From: Candidatus Vogelbacteria bacterium CG10_big_fil_rev_8_21_14_0_10_51_16
Lineage (GTDB): Bacteria; Patescibacteriota; Minisyncoccia; Phycocordibacterales; JACRKE01
Reading direction: 5' to 3'
Length of the DNA stretch: 6,094 bases
NCBI GenBank assembly: GCA_002774795.1
Contig: PCYI01000025.1
Span: 99,761 to 105,854, forward strand
Both the position numbers and the translations under genes were made by a program. Position 1 is the stretch's first letter. Every line of letters begins with the position of its first letter. Below the pieces are notes generated by a model that searched no databases, was not told where the DNA came from, and worked only from the letters and a program-made list of their open reading frames with translations. This document shows positions 1-4,187 of this stretch, piece by piece.

Positions 1-199
1 CATCAGGCGCAAGCGGACTGCTCACGATGTTTTAAAGCGAGTCCAAAAGCTTGTGGCAGAAGGCAAGCGGACGGAGGCCGAAGCGATGCTCGCCTCTGCA
101 TATAAGGCGATTGATAAAGCCGGCAAGGGAGGAGTCATCAAGAAAAACACCGCCGCCCGCCGCAAGTCTCGCATTGCCCGTTTGGTATCGGCGAAGTAG
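1..199 (+). CDS. rpsT: 30S ribosomal protein bS20, C-terminal part (5' end cut off by window)
   Basis: bS20 is a primary 16S rRNA-binding protein of the small ribosomal subunit. The visible 65 codons, read from base 2, end at TAG. They contain the family's hallmark C-terminal block: a lysine/arginine-rich helix, then AIDKAGKGGVIKKNTAARRK and SRIARLVSAK. The family's usual pattern is AxDKAAxKGxIHxNxAARxKSRL. Full bS20 is about 85-90 residues, so roughly 20-25 residues lie outside the window. The gene reads toward a hairpin terminator 21 bases after the stop and converges with the leftward YibE/F gene. The protein is highly basic, as expected. Identification rests on the conserved C-terminal motif and is firm despite the truncation. 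Confidence 0.93.
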   Translation, partial: IRRKRTAHDVLKRVQKLVAEGKRTEAEAMLASAYKAIDKAGKGGVIKKNTAARRKSRIARLVSAK

Positions 200-220
200 T
201 TCCCACCCAAAACCAACACA

Positions 221-262
221 AAAAAACATTCCAGCATTCTCAAGAATGTTGGAATGTTTTTT
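221..262. terminator. Bidirectional intrinsic terminator between rpsT and the YibE/F gene
   Basis: An A-run leads into a 14-bp stem (ACATTCCAGCATTC paired with GAATGTTGGAATGT, one G-U pair) closed by the loop TCAA and followed by TTTTTT. Because an A-run precedes and a T-run follows, the hairpin works as a rho-independent terminator on both strands. It can end the rightward rpsT transcript and the leftward YibE/F transcript, which converge here. Confidence 0.9.
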
Positions 263-311
263 CAGATTGACTTTATCGGCCAGCGTAGTTGGGCCTGTCG
301 CTGACTATAAG

Positions 312-337
312 TTACGAAACTCGCATTTACTCCCTCC
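312..337 (-). other. Strong SD-like site followed by a four-codon mini-ORF after the YibE/F stop
   Basis: On the minus strand the YibE/F stop codon TAA runs straight into GGAGG (333-337). Six bases later comes ATG (324-326), with codons M-R-V-S and then TAA (312-314). TAAGGAGG is a full match to the 16S anti-SD, better than the site in front of any real gene in this window. The ORF is too short to be an ordinary gene. It may be chance, a remnant of a lost downstream gene, or a translated leader-type peptide. Only the bases are certain. Confidence 0.3.
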
Positions 338-1465
338 TTACAGGAGCTGCACACCTTTTGTCTCTAAAAGCCTGACCGCGAGCCAAGTGGTTATGGGCAC
401 GGCGAAAATAATGGCGGTACTGCCCACTATGGTGCGAATAATCTCAGCGGCGAAAACCTCGCGGTTGATGGCGAGAGCGAAGGGCTCCGCGCCCGAGGCA
501 AGATAGAGAAGGAGAGGCAGGGCGGCACCGGCGTAGGCGAGGGCGAGAGTGTTTACAAGAGCGCCCACATGTTCGCGGCCGATGACAAGCGCTTTGCGAT
601 ACAGTTCTTTTCGAGAGAGATGCGGGGCGGCCTTGCGTAGTTGCTCGACCGCCGCCGCTTGGGTGATGGCCACGTCATCGAGGACGCCCAGGATACCGAT
701 GATGATGGCCCCCAAGAGAAGCCCGCGAAAATTAAGAAGACCACCGGAATCAAGGTTTACATACATGGCCGCTTCGTCGGCAAAGCCACTCAAATTTGTG
801 GCCGAGACTGCTAGCTCGGCAAAGATAATAGCAAGCAGGATGGTGGTGATGGTTCCGAGGAGAGCCGCAAGCGAGGTTTTGTTCCACCCGTGGGTGACGA
901 GGATGGCGAAGGTTATAATTGCCACCGCCACAAGGGTACTCACGAGCACGGGCGGATAACCGGCCAGGAGAGCGGGGAAGAGGAGGTAGAAGATAATGAA
1001 AAAACTGCCCGCGAGGGCAAGGAGAGCGCGTAGACCCTGTTTACCCCCAAAGAAAACAACGATGGCGGCAAAAAGAATAGCAAAGAGAAGAAGCGCCCCA
1101 CGCCGGTCCGGCTCCAAGATGCCATAAGCGAGAGTGTTGTCAGAGGCGACGAAACTTGTCACGAAAAGCTTGTCGCCCACAGAAAGAGGAACGAGATCGT
1201 TTACTAGCACGACCAGCCCTCCCTCCTCTGGCCCGTTGAGGAGGCGCACTTCGAGCTCCTGCACTCGCGTTTGTAGCGAAAGCCCCGGCAATCCCTCAAG
1301 GGTGTCCGCAAGCACGCGCACCACCTCGGCTCGAATGGGCTCTGACGCCTCGCCTTCTCCGTGGGCGTGGGCGATTGAACCGCTTAGGCTCGCCAGCCCC
1401 AAAAAAAATCCTACAGTTACGATGGTCGACAGGACTCTTCTTGCGGATAGTTTGTGTGGAGGCAT
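338..1465 (-). CDS. YibE/F family multi-pass membrane protein
   Basis: A 375-residue protein of the YibE/F family, whose biochemical role is not established (some members have been suggested as transporters). Residues 1-34 form a signal peptide: basic start, hydrophobic core, then a probable cleavage after AHA. Residues 35-122 are a soluble extracytoplasmic domain probably folded as a small beta barrel. From about 123 to 367 there are roughly seven to eight hydrophobic helices. Family hallmarks are HGWNKTSLAALLGT (192-205), GVLDDVAITQ with its acidic pair (260-269), GREHVGALVNTLALAYAGA (296-314) and AVPITTWLA (355-363). The length is normal for the fused YibE/F type. A weak purine-rich stretch, CAAGAGAAAG, precedes the ATG. 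The gene is divergent from the toxin-antitoxin unit and converges with rpsT. The family call is strong; substrate and function are unknown. Confidence 0.92.
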   Translation of the reverse strand: MPPHKLSARRVLSTIVTVGFFLGLASLSGSIAHAHGEGEASEPIRAEVVRVLADTLEGLPGLSLQTRVQELEVRLLNGPEEGGLVVLVNDLVPLSVGDKLFVTSFVASDNTLAYGILEPDRRGALLLFAILFAAIVVFFGGKQGLRALLALAGSFFIIFYLLFPALLAGYPPVLVSTLVAVAIITFAILVTHGWNKTSLAALLGTITTILLAIIFAELAVSATNLSGFADEAAMYVNLDSGGLLNFRGLLLGAIIIGILGVLDDVAITQAAAVEQLRKAAPHLSRKELYRKALVIGREHVGALVNTLALAYAGAALPLLLYLASGAEPFALAINREVFAAEIIRTIVGSTAIIFAVPITTWLAVRLLETKGVQLL

Positions 1466-1509
1466 AACTTTCTCTTGTTTTGGTCTTTGTCTCGGGAGTC
1501 AGCATCTCT

Positions 1510-1539
1510 TTGACCATCTGGGGCTTATCATGATACATT
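1510..1539 (+). promoter_or_regulatory. Sigma70-type promoter of the antitoxin-toxin unit, predicting a leaderless mRNA
   Basis: A -35 box TTGACC (1510-1515) is followed after 18 bases by TACATT (1534-1539), preceded by TG one base upstream (1531-1532), an extended -10. Initiation about 7 bases after the -10 falls at 1546, the A of the ATG of the first gene. No SD is visible before that ATG, which agrees with leaderless translation. This is read by eye and has not been mapped. Confidence 0.6.
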
Positions 1540-1549
1540 TGTACCATGA
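1528..1549. promoter_or_regulatory. 22-bp imperfect palindrome, probable antitoxin operator
   Basis: Nine of eleven base pairs are symmetric about 1538/1539. The outer half-sites are TCATG and CATGA and the inner ones are TACA and TGTA, around a TT centre. Only the pairs 1533/1544 and 1538/1539 break symmetry. The palindrome covers the extended -10 box and the start codon of the small gene, so a dimer bound here would block RNA polymerase. Autorepression by the antitoxin, often helped by toxin, is the known behaviour of VapBC-type operons. The binding itself is inferred. Confidence 0.6.
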
Positions 1550-1716
1550 ACAAAACAGAAGAAAGGAAGAGGATATTGATTGTATCGCCATCCCTCCACG
1601 GGTCGCGCAAACGTCCGAGCCGTCTTTCAGTGTGGAAGAAGGTTGTCGGCTCCGTGCCGAAAAAGGAGGCCGAACTCTGGTTGAAGGAGGTTAAGAAAAT
1701 GCGCAGAGAGTGGTAA
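1546..1716 (+). CDS. Small basic protein, probable antitoxin of the adjacent PIN toxin
   Basis: A 56-residue basic protein beginning MNKTEERKRILIVSP and ending KKMRREW. ATG at 1546 is the first start after an in-frame TGA (1531-1533). The stop lies 7 bases before the PIN-domain gene, so the two are surely co-transcribed. I do not recognise a named family: it is not an obvious AbrB/MazE, Phd or typical ribbon-helix-helix VapB. The N-terminal half (about 1-29) is rich in Arg/Lys and could touch DNA. The C-terminal part (SVWKKVVGSVPKKEAELWLK onward) looks like an amphipathic helical tail with Trp, Lys and a final R-x-E-W, the kind of segment VapB proteins use to clamp the PIN toxin. Antitoxin function is inferred from size, charge, position and the operator over its start. 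The ORF is short, so a non-coding reading remains possible. Confidence 0.65.
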   Translation: MNKTEERKRILIVSPSLHGSRKRPSRLSVWKKVVGSVPKKEAELWLKEVKKMRREW

Positions 1717-1723
1717 CAAAATC

Positions 1724-2092
1724 ATGTTCACTCTCGATACAAACGTCATAATATACTACCTTGCCGGAGATGTTGAAGTGGTCACCTGGTTAGACAAGGA
1801 AGCGGCCCACGCCGCCGTGTATGTTCCAACTGTGGTGCGCGCCGAGCTCTTATCAAAACCAGGGCTTACCAAGAAGCAGTATGTGGATGTTATAACTTTC
1901 CCATCTCAAACACAGCAAGTTCCGTTAGATACTCACATCGCAGATCTCGTCGGGGATATCAGAAGGCTCACTAAATTGAGAACGCCGGACGCTATCGTTG
2001 CCGCAACCGCACTTTCCGCGGGAACGACATTGCTTACAAGAAATACAAAGGATTTTACAAAGGTACCAAGCTTGAATGTTATGAAGGTATAA
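1724..2092 (+). CDS. vapC: VapC-type PIN-domain ribonuclease toxin
   Basis: A 122-residue single-domain PIN protein, the usual size of VapC toxins. These cut RNA (often tRNA or rRNA) in a Mg2+-dependent reaction. The acidic active-site set is complete: Asp5 in FTLDTNVIIYYL, Glu41 in VVRAELL, Asp89 in RTPDAIVAATA, and Asp110 (with Asn107) in TRNTKDF. These motifs sit in the canonical order and spacing, so the enzyme is probably active and needs an antitoxin. It starts 7 bases after the 56-residue basic protein, under one promoter. An AGAGAG stretch near the end of the upstream gene may serve as a weak ribosome site, and translational coupling is also likely. No T-run-tailed terminator follows directly; a long perfect hairpin lies 19 bases downstream. 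Confidence 0.92.
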   Translation: MFTLDTNVIIYYLAGDVEVVTWLDKEAAHAAVYVPTVVRAELLSKPGLTKKQYVDVITFPSQTQQVPLDTHIADLVGDIRRLTKLRTPDAIVAATALSAGTTLLTRNTKDFTKVPSLNVMKV

Positions 2093-2110
2093 AAAAGTCA
2101 AAGGCCATTT

Positions 2111-2142
2111 CCGGAGCACATGAAGCAGTTCATGTGCTCCGG
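2111..2142. repeat. Perfect 14-bp stem-loop after vapC
   Basis: CCGGAGCACATGAA pairs perfectly with TTCATGTGCTCCGG around the loop GCAG. No T-run follows on the plus strand. On the minus strand a T-run appears only about 13 bases past the stem (2092-2098 region), so it is not a textbook terminator on either strand. It could protect 3' ends or slow polymerase. Its 3' portion lies inside the first 55-bp repeat copy. Confidence 0.7.
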
Positions 2143-2170
2143 GAGCATGTCCTCACTTCGTTTGGCTATG
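2116..2170 (+). repeat. 55-bp direct repeat, copy 1
   Basis: It starts GCACATGAAGCAG and ends TTTGGCTATG, and is identical base for base to 2431-2485, 315 bp away. It contains a 9-bp stem, GCACATGAA with TTCATGTGC. In this copy the stem extends upstream to 14 bp. The 10 bases after the repeat (GTCTCGGATA) are a degraded version of the tRNA end that follows copy 2. Confidence 0.9.
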
Positions 2171-2180
2171 GTCTCGGATA

Positions 2181-2204
2181 ATCCGTTCGCCGTCGCTCAC
2201 GGAT
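2181..2204. repeat. Stem-loop whose 12-base loop recurs in the region
   Basis: ATCCGT pairs with ACGGAT around a 12-base loop, TCGCCGTCGCTC. The same 12 bases occur again at 2349-2360, flanked only by GTG and CAC. It is a short stem of unknown function. Confidence 0.4.
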
Positions 2205-2224
2205 TTCCGCGACCCCGCCTCGTC

Positions 2225-2246
2225 TGTCCCGCAAGCTTGCGGGACA
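2225..2246. repeat. Perfect 22-bp palindrome centred on AAGCTT
   Basis: TGTCCCGCAAG followed by CTTGCGGGACA is fully self-complementary over 22 bases. It could be a dyad binding site or, in single strands, a hairpin. No gene start lies nearby, so an operator role is unlikely. It fits a dispersed palindromic repeat unit better. Confidence 0.6.
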
Positions 2247-2257
2247 TGACTCCGGCT

Positions 2258-2308
2258 AGCACAAGTGTTGAACAAAGCAAAGCCGTTTCCTTTGTTCAAC
2301 CTAGTGCT
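2258..2308. repeat. Long two-part stem-loop
   Basis: The inner stem, GTTGAACAAAG (2267-2277) with CTTTGTTCAAC (2290-2300), is perfect over 11 bp. The outer stem, AGCAC (2258-2262) with GTGCT (2304-2308), encloses it across a small asymmetric internal loop. The right arm runs directly into the tRNA-like fragment TGCTCCCGGCAGGA. No T-run follows. Confidence 0.55.
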
Positions 2309-2430
2309 CCCGGCAGGACCGCTTCGCTTGTCTCCCTCGCCTCTCGTGTCGCCGTCGCTCCACTCGGGCTGGGCACCGCCTCACGGTCTCGTCTGCTGAC
2401 TCGACAACGTTCCGGCGTTCGACTCCTGTC

Positions 2431-2485
2431 GCACATGAAGCAGTTCATGTGCTCCGGGAGCATGTCCTCACTTCGTTTGGCTATG
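2431..2485 (+). repeat. 55-bp direct repeat, copy 2, abutting the tRNA 3' end
   Basis: This copy is identical to 2116-2170. Its last two bases (2484-2485) are the discriminator and the last acceptor base of tRNA-Arg, so the repeat boundary falls on the tRNA 3' end. On the minus strand it is the immediate 3' trailer of the tRNA transcript. Confidence 0.9.
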
Positions 2486-2492
2486 CTCCCGG
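2454..2492 (-). other. Inverted repeat pairing the tRNA 3' acceptor strand with its trailer
   Basis: CCGGGAGCAT (2454-2463) is the exact inverse complement of ATGCTCCCGG (2483-2492), across a 19-base loop. On the minus strand the tRNA 3' end CCGGGAGC-A-T could therefore pair with the trailer ATGCTCCCGG. That trailer segment copies the tRNA's own 5' acceptor strand GCTCCCG. The trailer could compete with the proper acceptor stem in the precursor until it is trimmed. The pairing is seen; any regulatory effect is a guess. Confidence 0.5.
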
Positions 2493-2555
2493 CAGGAGTC
2501 GAACCTGCATTTCTCCCTTCGCAGGGGAGTGTCCTATCCATTGAACGACGGGAGC
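2484..2555 (-). tRNA. tRNA-Arg, anticodon GCG
   Basis: A complete 72-base cloverleaf. The acceptor is GCTCCCG with CGGGAGC, discriminator A. The D stem is GTTC/GGAC around AATGGATA, with A14, G18, G19 and A20 (an arginine identity base). The anticodon stem is CTCCC/GGGAG with loop CTGCGAA. The variable loop is 4 bases. The T arm is GCAGG-TTCGACT-CCTGC. The anticodon lies at 2520-2522 and reads CGC directly and CGU by wobble. CCA is not encoded (ATAG follows). Most bacteria read these codons with tRNA-Arg(ACG) modified to inosine, so GCG is notable. A good promoter lies directly upstream. The 3' trailer carries the 55-bp repeat and the hairpin array. Confidence 0.95.
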
Positions 2556-2565
2556 GAGTTTTAGT

Positions 2566-2594
2566 ACAATACCATGTTGCGAGCACATTTTCAA
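2566..2594 (-). promoter_or_regulatory. Promoter of tRNA-Arg
   Basis: On the minus strand, TTGAAA (2589-2594) and TATTGT (2566-2571) are separated by exactly 17 bases. TGG precedes the -10, giving an extended -10. The predicted start lies a few bases before the mature tRNA 5' end at 2555, leaving a very short leader. Confidence 0.7.
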
Positions 2595-2632
2595 TTGCAT
2601 GAATGATCTCGCATATTTTGCCCATTCTCTCT

Positions 2633-2667
2633 AAAAACTAAAAACTATTAACTATCAACTACCAACT
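2633..2667. repeat. Heptamer tandem repeat, five units
   Basis: Five contiguous 7-base units: AAAAACT, AAAAACT, ATTAACT, ATCAACT, ACCAACT. Every unit keeps the AACT end while positions 2-3 vary. It sits just past the stop codon of the leftward PH-like gene. I recall similar A-rich heptamer tracts between genes in Patescibacteria genomes, but cannot check that here. No hairpin or terminator is formed. Confidence 0.75.
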
Positions 2668-2671
2668 ATTC

Positions 2672-3163
2672 TCACAGTCCCAGCGCCCGCGCCATTTGGT
2701 CGGAGTAGGGAATCTCGTGATTTTCCTCAATCAAGAAATGAAGAAGAACGTGACGCACGTGCTCGTGCGCGTCGGGTGGGAGGGGAATGGTAAACACAGG
2801 CATAAAGGCCCGCTTGGAGTGTAGGACCAAGAGTGGCTCGTCTCTTTCGTGTATACAAAATGAAGTAAGATTGTGATAAGGATGAAGCTGGTCGCCAATC
2901 TGGACGCCTCTTACAGAGACGTTGTACTGGACGGTGTCCGGCCCACGGGCACTTAATAATGCAAGAACAAGGCCACTGAGTATAAGCAGGATGGCGAACA
3001 GAAAATTACCAAAATAGGCAGACATAAGAGCGGCTATGGAAGCACTACCAATGATCCCCACGTACCAGCCCGCGGGGCGAGAAGTATGACCCACTCCATT
3101 GGTGTGCCAGGAGATGACCGTATTGCGGTCAAGAGTATTTTCTAATGAGCGGATTGGGGGCAT
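2672..3163 (-). CDS. Two-TM protein with probable PH-like C-terminal domain (hypothetical)
   Basis: A 163-residue protein. Residues 1-32 are polar and cytoplasmic. Two closely spaced hydrophobic helices lie at about 33-50 and 54-71. A soluble domain follows from about 75 to 163. The domain begins with beta-rich segments (TVQYNVSVRGVQIGDQLHPY, then HNLTSFCIHE and LLVLHSKRAF) in the pattern 'Gi.i....ypy.dL.sF.i', as in bacterial PH-like membrane proteins. It ends in a helix. I do not recognise a named family. It is the last gene of the leftward cluster, 81 bases after the pilin. No SD precedes the ATG at 3163, and no better start is visible. A TTGACA lies upstream (3205-3210) but without a fitting -10. 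A membrane role is inferred only from its topology. Confidence 0.75.
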   Translation of the reverse strand: MPPIRSLENTLDRNTVISWHTNGVGHTSRPAGWYVGIIGSASIAALMSAYFGNFLFAILLILSGLVLALLSARGPDTVQYNVSVRGVQIGDQLHPYHNLTSFCIHERDEPLLVLHSKRAFMPVFTIPLPPDAHEHVRHVLLHFLIEENHEIPYSDQMARALGL

Positions 3164-3219
3164 GGTAGTTTATGGAAGGTGGCAGTTTGGATGATCCGGT
3201 CAAGTGTCAATTGTGCGCG

Positions 3220-3246
3220 AGGCGCGTCAGTGCACACACCGCGCCT
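3220..3246 (-). other. GC-rich stem-loop overlapping the pilin stop codon
   Basis: On the minus strand AGGCGCG and CGCGCCT form a perfect 7-bp GC-rich stem around a 13-base loop. The stem begins within the TAG stop of the pilin gene. No T-run follows, so it is not a standard terminator. It might partly separate expression of the pilin from the downstream two-TM gene, or protect the mRNA 3' end. Confidence 0.35.
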
Positions 3247-3691
3247 ATTTACTGCCGATGGGGATAGGGTAGGCGCGGTTGTCGCATCCGGGGGCGTGAG
3301 TCGCGTCTTTAAATGCTTCCATGCAGTAGGTGATGGTGTACTGCTGGCCATCCGAAGAGGTTTGGTAACGATAAGTGTATTCCGGCGCGCGCGGGTCCAC
3401 CGGGAGGCGCGTGTCGAGGATAAGGAAGCTCCGGCTAAGGGCGCGAGTTAGGGTGTCGTCGCCGGTGATTTCTTCCTCTCTGGTTGCGACAGGATAGGTG
3501 TTGTTGTGTGTGTAGTATAGCTGAAGCGCGTTCTGAAGCTGTTCGACATGGCGTAGGCGGCGAATGTCGTGCGCTTTAATGCGAAAGACCTCGTAAAGTC
3601 TCGGCCCGGCCGCCACCACGACCACAATGGCCGCTAGTGTGACGACAAGCTCGAGAACGGTCATTCCCAGTTTCTTGTTACTTTTAAACAT
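3245..3691 (-). CDS. Type IV pilin / GspG-like pseudopilin
   Basis: A 148-residue prepilin-like protein, probably a subunit of a type IV pilus or related filament. The start chosen is ATG at 3691. It gives a short basic leader, MFKSNKKLG, then the processing site G|MTVLE with the conserved Glu at mature position 5. A single hydrophobic helix follows (about 10-29). An upstream in-frame start at 3715 would add eight residues and spoil the leader. The +1 residue is Met instead of the usual Phe. The globular part has LQNALQLYYTHNNTYP (52-67) and RLPVDPRAPEYTYRY (95-109), the typical GspG pattern, and a Cys123/Cys136 pair likely bonded as a D-loop. The ATG overlaps the Bcp stop by 8 bases, so translation is probably coupled. 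No prepilin peptidase or assembly ATPase is in the window. Confidence 0.88.
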   Translation of the reverse strand: MFKSNKKLGMTVLELVVTLAAIVVVVAAGPRLYEVFRIKAHDIRRLRHVEQLQNALQLYYTHNNTYPVATREEEITGDDTLTRALSRSFLILDTRLPVDPRAPEYTYRYQTSSDGQQYTITYCMEAFKDATHAPGCDNRAYPIPIGSK

Positions 3692-4163
3692 ATTGTGCCA
3701 CAAGTTCGACGACATCTTTCCGTACCGCTTCCGCGTGTTCCGCCGGCTTCACGTTTTCATATATCTTCGCAATCTTGCCTTTGGGGTTTATAAGAAAAGA
3801 GGAGCGGAGGATGCCCATGTATTTTTTTCCGAGGAATTTCTTTTCGGCCCAGACACCGTAGTCTCCGACAGTTTTCTTTTCTTCATCAGCCAGTAGTGTA
3901 AATGGTAGGTTGTATTTCTCCGCGAACTTTTTGTGTTTCGCTACTGAATCGGCACTGACACCAAGGACCTTAATCTTTAACTTCTCAAAATTATCAAAGT
4001 CATCGCGGATAGCGCACGCCTCTTTGGTACACCCCGGCGTGTCGTCTTTTGGGTAAAAATAGACGAGCACCCACTTACCCTTGTAGTCCGAGAGCTTATG
4101 TACTTTACCATCTTGATCCGGAAGTTTTATCTCCGGCGCCTGGCTGTTTGTTTTTAGTTTCAT
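3684..4163 (-). CDS. bcp: Bcp-type thiol peroxiredoxin (AhpC/TSA family)
   Basis: A 159-residue atypical 2-Cys peroxiredoxin that reduces hydrogen peroxide and organic peroxides using thioredoxin-like reductants, normally in the cytoplasm. The active site YFYPKDDTPGCTKEACAIRD contains the peroxidatic Cys45 in the P-x-x-x-T/S-x-x-C pattern. The resolving Cys50 lies five residues on, as in E. coli Bcp. Arg120 in ILRSSFLI completes the catalytic triad region. Length and fold order match the family. There is no signal peptide. It starts 24 bases after the hydrolase stop and its own end overlaps the pilin start, so it is probably part of one transcript. No clear SD is seen. Confidence 0.95.
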   Translation of the reverse strand: MKLKTNSQAPEIKLPDQDGKVHKLSDYKGKWVLVYFYPKDDTPGCTKEACAIRDDFDNFEKLKIKVLGVSADSVAKHKKFAEKYNLPFTLLADEEKKTVGDYGVWAEKKFLGKKYMGILRSSFLINPKGKIAKIYENVKPAEHAEAVRKDVVELVAQYV

Positions 4164-4187
4164 GGTACTCGAGACTCTTTTTATTAG

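Larger units (their letters stand above)
2093..2483. other. Gene-free region packed with hairpins and tRNA-derived fragments
   Basis: I see no credible protein gene here: any long open frame runs through inverted repeats and on into the tRNA. The region contains two exact copies of a 55-bp repeat and a series of stem-loops (2111-2142, 2181-2204, 2225-2246, 2258-2308, 2431-2453, 2454-2492). A 14-base copy of the tRNA-Arg 3' end lies at 2305-2318 (TGCTCCCGGCAGGA). GTTCGACTCCTG at 2417-2428 is the inverse of tRNA bases 2493-2504. The 12-mer TCGCCGTCGCTC occurs at 2187-2198 and at 2349-2360. ACTTCGTTTGGC in the 55-bp repeat has a degenerate relative, GCTTCGCTTGTC, near 2320. It looks like a mosaic of duplicated, decaying palindromic units next to a tRNA gene. 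Transcription from the tRNA promoter would run into it. Confidence 0.7.

Noticed and set aside
51..506. A 151-codon plus-strand frame across the rpsT end and the terminator
   Set aside because: It is antisense or out of frame to rpsT, crosses the hairpin terminator, and overlaps the YibE/F gene. It is a shadow frame.
2267..2300. attC-like site of an integron (GTTGAAC and GTTCAAC around a stem)
   Set aside because: The two cores match GTTRRRY and RYYYAAC but in the wrong order for an attC site (RYYYAAC should come first). The stem is perfect, without the extrahelical bases, and there is no integrase or cassette structure nearby.
2116..2485. att sites of an integrated element at tRNA-Arg
   Set aside because: The 260 bases between the 55-bp repeats hold no integrase or any gene, and the repeat includes only two bases of the tRNA instead of its 3' half.
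2111..2485. CRISPR array
   Set aside because: There are only two exact repeat copies, 315 bp apart, with no regular spacers and no cas genes.
2120..2625. Long open frames on both strands across the repeat/tRNA region (160 and 109 codons)
   Set aside because: They run through palindromes and the tRNA gene and have biased, repeat-derived composition. They have no ribosome site and no recognisable domain.
3205..3210. Consensus -35 box TTGACA before the two-TM protein gene (minus strand)
   Set aside because: No acceptable -10 box follows at 16-18 bases, so I do not call a promoter from the -35 alone.
3142..3351. A 69-codon minus-strand frame between the pilin and the two-TM protein
   Set aside because: It overlaps both real genes out of frame, and its Thr/Pro/Ser composition looks like a shadow of the pilin's 3' end.
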